Shown here: positions 15,403 to 19,628 of the stretch, piece after piece
Layout of the letters: each line of letters starts with the position of its first letter
How positions within the stretch are numbered: position 1 is the first letter of the stretch
NCBI GenBank assembly: GCA_028288905.1
Contig: JAQGHJ010000044.1
Span: 1-19,628 of the forward strand
Source: Phycisphaerales bacterium
Lineage (GTDB): Bacteria > Planctomycetota > Phycisphaerae > Tepidisphaerales > Tepidisphaeraceae
Direction of reading: 5' to 3'
Length of the DNA: 19,628 nucleotides
Notes under the pieces: generated by a model
What the model was told of the DNA's origin: nothing
What the model saw: the letters and a program-made list of their open reading frames with translations, nothing else
The model's database searches: none
Made by a program: the position numbers and the translations under genes

Positions 15403-15867
15403 ATGGAACCGCTTTGGCTCGCCCTCCTGCTGTTCGTCGCCACGGCCGCGCTGGTCGCGATGGAGCTGGTCCTGCCCGGCGGCGTGCTCGGGGTGATGGC
15501 CGCCGTCGCGGCGGTCGGCGGGGTGGCGGCCTGCTTCGCCCACTCGCACGCGGCCGGGGCGGCGTCGCTGGTCGGCCTCGTCGTACTCGGGCCGGCCGGG
15601 TGGGTGCTGTACGTGCGGAACGTCGACCGGGTGTTCGGGGCGCGGAACGTGGTGCTCGGCCCCGGCGACGCGGCGACCGCCGTCCCGCCGGTGCCGCTGC
15701 TGCCCGGCCAGCCGGGATTCGCGGTCAGCGAACTGCGGCCGGGCGGGGTGTGCGACTTCGCCGGCCGCCGGGTCCCGGCGCGGAGCGAGACCGGCCTCGT
15801 GCCGGTTGGCTCTACGGTACGGGTGGTGAGCTACGCCGACGGCCGGGCCGTCGTGCGGGCCGTGTAA
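15403..15867 (+). CDS. Short NfeD-family membrane protein
   Basis: A 154-residue protein with two or three membrane helices (LWLALLLFVATAALVAMELVL about 4-24, GGVLGVMAAVAAVGGVAACF about 26-45, AASLVGLVVLGPAGWVLYV about 53-71). A soluble C-terminal domain follows, with the NfeD OB-fold pattern GQPGFAVSELRPGGVCDFAGRRVPARSETG (about 101-130) and VGSTVRVVSYADGRAVVRAV to the end. It lacks a protease domain, so it is the short NfeD class. Short NfeDs typically sit beside a flotillin or stomatin and are thought to be its membrane partner; floA begins 48 bases downstream. Start ATG 15403. The gap of 110 bases from the first NfeD may hold its own promoter (GATACG near 15383), but this is weak. Confidence 0.9.
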   Translation: MEPLWLALLLFVATAALVAMELVLPGGVLGVMAAVAAVGGVAACFAHSHAAGAASLVGLVVLGPAGWVLYVRNVDRVFGARNVVLGPGDAATAVPPVPLLPGQPGFAVSELRPGGVCDFAGRRVPARSETGLVPVGSTVRVVSYADGRAVVRAV

Positions 15868-15869
15868 CG

Positions 15870-15894
15870 GGGGCGACCAAGGTCGCCCCATTTT
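15870..15894 (+). terminator. Hairpin with T run between the short NfeD gene and floA (attenuator or repeat)
   Basis: GGGGCGAC (15870-15877) pairs with GTCGCCCC (15882-15889) around CAAG and is followed by ATTTTGG. It could act as a weak intrinsic terminator or processing site that lowers floA transcription relative to the NfeDs, or be a dispersed palindrome. Confidence 0.4.
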
Positions 15895-15915
15895 GGGGAA
15901 GGACAGTAGAGGCTC

Positions 15916-16929
15916 ATGAACCTGCTCGCCGACATCGAAATCTCGACCGTCGTTGCCATCATCGCCGGCATCGTCCTGCTGGTGCTGTTGGTCGTGATGG
16001 GCCAGTTCATCGGCATCTACGTCCGGGCGCTGGTCAGCGGGGCCCGTGTCGGGTTCCTGGACCTCGTCGGGATGCGGCTGCGGAAGGTGAACGCGATGGC
16101 GATCGTCAACGCCCGCATCCAGGCGCTGCGGGCCGGGCTGAACGTGACGACCCCGGAGATGGAGAGCCACGTGCTGGCCGGCGGCGACGTGCAGCGGGTG
16201 ATCAGCGCGATGATCGCCGCGAGCAAGGCGAACATCGGGCTCGACTGGCGGACGGCGACCGCGATCGACCTGGCCGGGCGGGACATCCTCGACGCGGTGC
16301 AGACGAGCGTGAACCCGAAGGTGATCGACGTCCCGAACGCCAGCATGGGCCGGGCGACGATCGATGGCGTGGCCAAAGACGGCATCCAGCTCAAGGTGAA
16401 GGCCCGGGTGACGGTCCGGACGAACATCAAGAGCCTCGTCGGCGGGGCGACGGAGGAGACGATCATCGCCCGGGTCGGCGAGGGCATCGTGAACGCGATC
16501 GGTTCGGCGATCGACTACAAGCACGTGCTGGAGAACCCGGACAGCATCTCCAAGGCGGTGCTGAGCAAAGGGCTGGACGCGAACACGGCGTTCGAGATTC
16601 TGTCGATCGACATCGCGGACATCGACGTCGGCGAGAACCTGGGTGCCAAGCTCCGGGCCGACCAGGCCGAGAGCGACAAGCGGCGGTTCCAGGCCGAGGC
16701 CGAGCAGCGGCGGGCGATGGCCGTCGCCCACGAGCAGGAGAACGTGGCCGAGCAGGCGAAGAACAAGGCGCTGGTCGTGCTGGCCGAGGCCGAGGTGCCG
16801 CGGGCGATCGCCGACGCGTTCCGGAGCGGGAACCTCGGAGTGATGGACTACTACAAGCTGCGGAACATGCAGGCCGACACCGGGATGCGGGAGGCGATCG
16901 CCAAGCCGGCGGAAGGCCCGAAGGCGTGA
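15916..16929 (+). CDS. floA: Flotillin-like protein FloA
   Basis: A 337-residue FloA (YqfA/UPF0365 family), a scaffold of functional membrane microdomains that influences membrane fluidity and protein assembly. One hairpin-like membrane segment (about 10-33, [20 protein letters not shown]) is followed by [26 protein letters not shown]. Next come the SPFH-like core (about 60-220, including [21 protein letters not shown] and [24 protein letters not shown]) and a coiled coil rich in E, A, Q and K (about 246-298, [20 protein letters not shown] onwards). It ends [22 protein letters not shown], as in known FloA proteins, and length is close to the 331 residues of Bacillus FloA. The start ATG 15916 has GAGG just upstream. 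Genomic order NfeD-NfeD-FloA supports the call strongly. Confidence 0.97.
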   Translation: MNLLADIEISTVVAIIAGIVLLVLLVVMGQFIGIYVRALVSGARVGFLDLVGMRLRKVNAMAIVNARIQALRAGLNVTTPEMESHVLAGGDVQRVISAMIAASKANIGLDWRTATAIDLAGRDILDAVQTSVNPKVIDVPNASMGRATIDGVAKDGIQLKVKARVTVRTNIKSLVGGATEETIIARVGEGIVNAIGSAIDYKHVLENPDSISKAVLSKGLDANTAFEILSIDIADIDVGENLGAKLRADQAESDKRRFQAEAEQRRAMAVAHEQENVAEQAKNKALVVLAEAEVPRAIADAFRSGNLGVMDYYKLRNMQADTGMREAIAKPAEGPKA

Positions 16930-16947
16930 CGGGGGCGGGACGGGGAC

Positions 16948-16978
16948 ATTGCAGATTGCGGATTTCAAATTGCAGATT
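16948..16978. repeat. Direct repeat of ATTGCAGATT in an A+T-rich island
   Basis: ATTGCAGATT occurs at 16948-16957 and 16969-16978, 21 bases apart, within the patch 16946-16988, which is markedly richer in A+T than the rest of the window. It is non-coding and lies just after floA. Confidence 0.6.
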
Positions 16979-17056
16979 TCCGAATTCAGGCGGGTGCCGG
17001 CCGAGTGGGCTTGAGGGTTCACCCGGTCGCGTGACGCGGACGGATTGGAGACCGGC

Positions 17057-17476
17057 GTGATCCTTCACCTCATCATCCGGGCGATTGAAGCGGCGATGGA
17101 GAAGTCCGCGGCCGGCAGTTCGCAGTCGGCCGACATGGCCCGCTGGCAGGCGGAGGCGGCCGCGCGGGCGGAGTGGGAGCGGCAACGGCAAGCCGCCGAG
17201 CTGGCCGCGCTGACGGGCCGGGGCAAAGGTCAGGGGAAGTCGAAGGGGAAGCGGCGCGGCGGGGGCGGCGGCCCGGCCTTGATGCCCCCGCCCATCCCCG
17301 TCCGCCCGGCCGCCGCGAGTGGCGACGTTGTCCGCCCCGAACGTCAGAGGGCGGTAGCACCGGCGACCGCCACGGCCGATGCTATCGCCGGCTGGGCTAA
17401 GCCGGGGACGTTGCGGTCGCAGTTCATCCTGACCGAGGTGATGAAGCCGCCGCTGTCGCTGCGGGAGCCTGGGTGA
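17057..17476 (+). CDS. Unrecognised FloA-linked protein with shared C-terminal tail (A)
   Basis: A 139-residue protein of unknown family. The N-terminus is a short hydrophobic or amphipathic helix (MILHLIIRAIEAAME). Then comes an Ala/Glu/Arg-rich helix, about 28-53 (ARWQAEAAARAEWERQRQAA), a strongly basic Gly/Lys linker (GRGKGQGKSKGKRRGGGGG, about 54-72) and a Pro-rich stretch. It ends with a helix and tail, AIAGWAKPGTLRSQF then ILTEVMKPPLSLREPG. The GTG at 17057 is chosen because GGAG precedes it by 6 bases; a TTG at 17045 is in frame. The tail matches that of the next gene at about 15 of 28 positions, while the rest of the two proteins is unalike. It sits where yqfB follows yqfA in Bacillus, but I see no similarity to YqfB. 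Confidence 0.8.
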   Translation: MILHLIIRAIEAAMEKSAAGSSQSADMARWQAEAAARAEWERQRQAAELAALTGRGKGQGKSKGKRRGGGGGPALMPPPIPVRPAAASGDVVRPERQRAVAPATATADAIAGWAKPGTLRSQFILTEVMKPPLSLREPG

Positions 17477-17579
17477 AGGTGGGGGCGGAGGGGCGGGAGG
17501 GTTGGATACGGGTACGTGGGGCCGGTGTCGGCTCGAGCGTGTCGCTAACTCGGTTGAAGTCGGAGTGTGACGCCTGCGG

Positions 17580-18158
17580 ATGTCGACGTTTGCCCCGCCC
17601 ACCGTCGCCGCCCTCCCCGCCGCCCTCGCGGCGGCGGACGTCGATTGGGGGAAGCTGATCGGGGTCGCGTTCGTCGTGGTGGTCTGGCTCGTCGGTGCCG
17701 CGGCCAAGGGGCTGGAGCGGCTGACGAAGAAGTCGGGCGAAGAGCCAGCCCCCGGACCGGGCGTCGCCCCGCCGCCGCCGATCGCCGCCTATTACACCGC
17801 CACGCCGCAGTACCCCGCCCCGCCGCCGATCCCTTCTACCTACGCGGCGAGCCCGGTGCCGCGGCTTGTGCCGCCCCGGATCCCGTCCTCCGCGGCACCG
17901 TCGCGCGGTGCGAAGCCGCCGAAGTCGAAGAAGCGTGGGGCGACGCCGCGCCTCCCGGCGGTTCCTGCGATGGCCACAAACCGGGGCGAGGGCTATGCGG
18001 CTGCGGCCGCCCGGTCGCTCCAGTCCCCGCCGCGGCCCGCGCCGGCCGCCCAGCCGCCGCTCGACGCCGCCGCCATTCGCCGTTGGCTGACGCCGCGGAC
18101 GCTCAAGCAGCAGTTCGTGCTAACGGAGCTGTTCGACCCGCCGCCAAGCGCTCGGTGA
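17580..18158 (+). CDS. Unrecognised single-span, Pro-rich protein with shared C-terminal tail (B)
   Basis: A 192-residue protein I cannot assign to a family. One membrane helix spans about 26-43 (IGVAFVVVVWLVGAAAKG), preceded by an Ala/Pro-rich N-terminus and followed by basic residues (ERLTKKS), which suggests a cytoplasmic C-terminal side. A long disordered Pro/Ala-rich region (about 55-160, with PPPPIAAYY, APPPIPSTYA, KPPKSKKRG) links to a C-terminal block, AIRRWLTPRTLKQQF then VLTELFDPPPSAR, ending at the stop. That block is the same tail as in the preceding gene, so the two carry a common binding or sorting signal on different bodies. The ATG at 17580 is the only good start. It is the last gene of the FloA series and converges with the SET gene. 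Confidence 0.82.
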   Translation: MSTFAPPTVAALPAALAAADVDWGKLIGVAFVVVVWLVGAAAKGLERLTKKSGEEPAPGPGVAPPPPIAAYYTATPQYPAPPPIPSTYAASPVPRLVPPRIPSSAAPSRGAKPPKSKKRGATPRLPAVPAMATNRGEGYAAAAARSLQSPPRPAPAAQPPLDAAAIRRWLTPRTLKQQFVLTELFDPPPSAR

Positions 18159-18183
18159 CGAGCCGCGCGTCGGGACCGCCCGG

Positions 18184-18609
18184 TCAGTGCACCTCGAACC
18201 CGACCTTCGCCTTCTTCGCCGGGGTCTCGCCGAGGTAGGTGATGAAGATCTCCTCGTCGGCATTGATGTCCCGGCGGGCGGTGAACTCCAGCAGGTCCGG
18301 GCTGTGCCGCTCGACCCGGCAGTTCGGCACGTCCGAGTGGTTGTAGATCGACCCGTACCCCAGCGCCAGCGCGACGTAGTCCCGCTTCGTCATCCCCTCC
18401 CAGTCGAACACGTACCAGGAGATGAGCGTGGCGCGGCGGGCGGCCTCGCTGTCGCCGAACACCTGCTGCTTCGGGATCAGGATGGCCGGCACCCGCTCGA
18501 TCAGCGTGCCGGCCGGGATGTCGAACCGGGCGAACACGCCGCGGCCGCCCTTGCCGCGGTTGTCGGCCCGCCGGACCTCGACCCACTCGGACTGCTTGCA
18601 GAGGACCAT
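18184..18609 (-). CDS. SET-domain protein
   Basis: A 141-residue stand-alone SET domain. Seen: GGRGVFARFDIPAGTLIERVP (21-41, the 'G.GVFA...I..G..I' opening), YGSIYNHSDVPNC (85-97, containing the NHS motif that helps form the SAM-binding pseudoknot) and ARRDINADEEIFITYLG (111-127, the 'I..GEE....Y' closing motif). SET proteins usually transfer methyl from SAM to lysine. The target here is unknown and no histone-like partner is in view. There is no pre-SET or post-SET cysteine cluster, as usual for bacterial short SET proteins. It lies 55 bases downstream of mnmG on the same strand, so cotranscription is possible, although GATAGT upstream of the ATG on the coding strand may be a separate -10 box. 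Confidence 0.88.
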   Translation of the reverse strand: MVLCKQSEWVEVRRADNRGKGGRGVFARFDIPAGTLIERVPAILIPKQQVFGDSEAARRATLISWYVFDWEGMTKRDYVALALGYGSIYNHSDVPNCRVERHSPDLLEFTARRDINADEEIFITYLGETPAKKAKVGFEVH

Positions 18610-18664
18610 GAGTAGTGGAACTATCGGACGCCGCCGCCGCCGATCTAAAGAGGAACACGAATCG

Positions 18665-19628
18665 TCACCGCCGCCGCTCCCCCCGCGTCAGGTGGACCGC
18701 CAGCACGGTCACGTCGGCCGGCGTGATGCCGCTGATCCGCAGCGCCTGGCCGAGGCTGCGGGGGGTGAACGTGGCGAGCTTCTGGCGGGCCTCGGTCCGC
18801 AGCCCGGCGACGACGGCGTAGTCCAAGTCGGACGGGATCAACTTCTGCTCCAGTTGCCCCATCCGCTCGACCGCTTGATCTTGGCGGGCGAGGTACCCGG
18901 CGTACTTGGCCCGGATGTCGAGCAGCCGACCGACGTCCGCCCCGACGCCGGCCAGCGCGGGCACCCTGGCGACCACGTCGTCCCAGTTCTGGTCGGGCCG
19001 GCGGAGCAGCTCGTACGCCGTCGTGTCGCCAGCCCGCTGGTGCTTCAGGAGGGCCAGCCCGTCCTCGACCGCTTGCCGCCGGGCGGAGAACCGGGCCCAC
19101 CGGTCGTCGGCGACGAGCCCCAGGTCCCGGCCGAGGGGCGTCAGCCGGTCGTCGGCGTTGTCCGCCCGCAGGTGCAGCCGGTGCTCGGCCCGGCTGGTGA
19201 ACATGCGGTACGGCTCGGTCGGCGGCTTGGTCACCAAGTCGTCGACGAGCACGCCGATGTAGGCTTGGTCTCGCCGCAGGACGAAGTCCGGCTCTTGCCC
19301 CGCCGCCAGCCGGGCGGCGTTCACGCCGGCAACCAGCCCCTGGGCGGCCGCCTCCTCGTACCCGCTCGTGCCGTTGATCTGCCCGGCCAGGAACAGCCCG
19401 CGGACCGCCTTCGCCTCCAGCGTCGACCGGATCTGGGTCGGCCAGACCATGTCGTACTCGACCGCGTACCCGTGCCGCAGGATCGTCGCCCGCTCCAGCC
19501 CCGGCATCAGCTTGATCATCGCCGCCTGCACGTCGGCCGGCAGGCTCGTGCTGACGCCGTTGCAGTAGATCTCGTCGGTGTCGAGCCCCTCGGGCTCCAG
19601 GAAGACGTGGTGGCTCTGCTTGTCGGCG
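18665..19628 (-). CDS. mnmG: MnmG (GidA), C-terminal part of the tRNA U34 modification enzyme
   Basis: Runs off the right edge; about 320 C-terminal residues are present out of a usual 620-630. MnmG with MnmE installs carboxymethylaminomethyl groups at wobble U34 of several tRNAs, using FAD, NADH and folate. The visible part starts [17 protein letters not shown] and continues [49 protein letters not shown] (the FAD-contacting signature), [20 protein letters not shown] and a helical C-terminal domain with [20 protein letters not shown] and [21 protein letters not shown]. All are standard MnmG blocks. It ends [10 protein letters not shown] replaces the usual Y in 'SRAEYRL' (here SRAEHRL). The start lies outside the window. 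Confidence 0.96.
   Translation of the reverse strand, partial: ADKQSHHVFLEPEGLDTDEIYCNGVSTSLPADVQAAMIKLMPGLERATILRHGYAVEYDMVWPTQIRSTLEAKAVRGLFLAGQINGTSGYEEAAAQGLVAGVNAARLAAGQEPDFVLRRDQAYIGVLVDDLVTKPPTEPYRMFTSRAEHRLHLRADNADDRLTPLGRDLGLVADDRWARFSARRQAVEDGLALLKHQRAGDTTAYELLRRPDQNWDDVVARVPALAGVGADVGRLLDIRAKYAGYLARQDQAVERMGQLEQKLIPSDLDYAVVAGLRTEARQKLATFTPRSLGQALRISGITPADVTVLAVHLTRGERRR

Noticed and set aside
5545..16978. The succession of repeats, considered as a CRISPR array
   Set aside because: The repeats differ from gap to gap, are inverted rather than regularly spaced direct repeats, and no cas gene is present.
14494..17022. An 842-codon open frame on the minus strand opposite the NfeD and FloA genes
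   Set aside because: Same cause: antisense to conserved NfeD/FloA coding sequence, with low-complexity R/H/D/P peptide and repeat-derived N-terminus.

Overview
The window is GC-rich chromosomal DNA (estimated near 70% G+C by eye). It looks like a planctomycete of the Gemmata/Gemmataceae type. This rests on gene content and style: a long RseP with extra PDZ domains, a secreted haem/copper protein, an NfeD-NfeD-FloA cluster, -10 hexamers almost touching start codons, and palindromic repeats in the intergenic gaps. The species cannot be named from the sequence. There are 19 supported or probable protein genes (the first and last are cut by the window edges) plus one small ORF offered more cautiously. 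I see no rRNA, tRNA, CRISPR array, phage gene or transposase.

Layout. 1-2438: DNA damage genes. An ImuA-like fragment and recA lie on the minus strand, with a small coiled-coil protein gene between them on the plus strand. 2439-4549: a mostly silent gap, a possible 48-residue membrane peptide, thpR on the minus strand, then a DUF433/DUF5615 toxin-antitoxin-like pair on the plus strand. 4628-7263: a minus-strand run of a PfkB sugar/nucleoside kinase, an unknown protein, a degenerate PIN-like protein and a PNPOx-like flavoprotein. 7534-11788: plus strand, a methyltransferase, dxr (isoprenoid synthesis) and rseP (intramembrane protease). 11986-13293: a secreted protein on the minus strand with a c-type haem site and copper-monooxygenase-like histidine motifs. 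13649-18158: plus strand, a protease-type NfeD, a short NfeD, the flotillin FloA, and two unrecognised proteins that share a C-terminal tail. 18184-19628: minus strand, a SET-domain protein and the C-terminal part of MnmG.

How they work together. The clearest functional unit is NfeD/NfeD/FloA, a membrane-microdomain and membrane-protein quality-control module comparable to yqeZ-yqfA-yqfB of Bacillus. Here it is followed by two small proteins ending in a shared tail (TLxxQFxLTExxxPPxSxR), which I consider the best candidate for something undescribed. The second theme is intergenic architecture: at least five unrelated inverted-repeat families occupy the gaps. One arm of one of them also encodes the last codons and stop of the cytochrome/monooxygenase-like gene.
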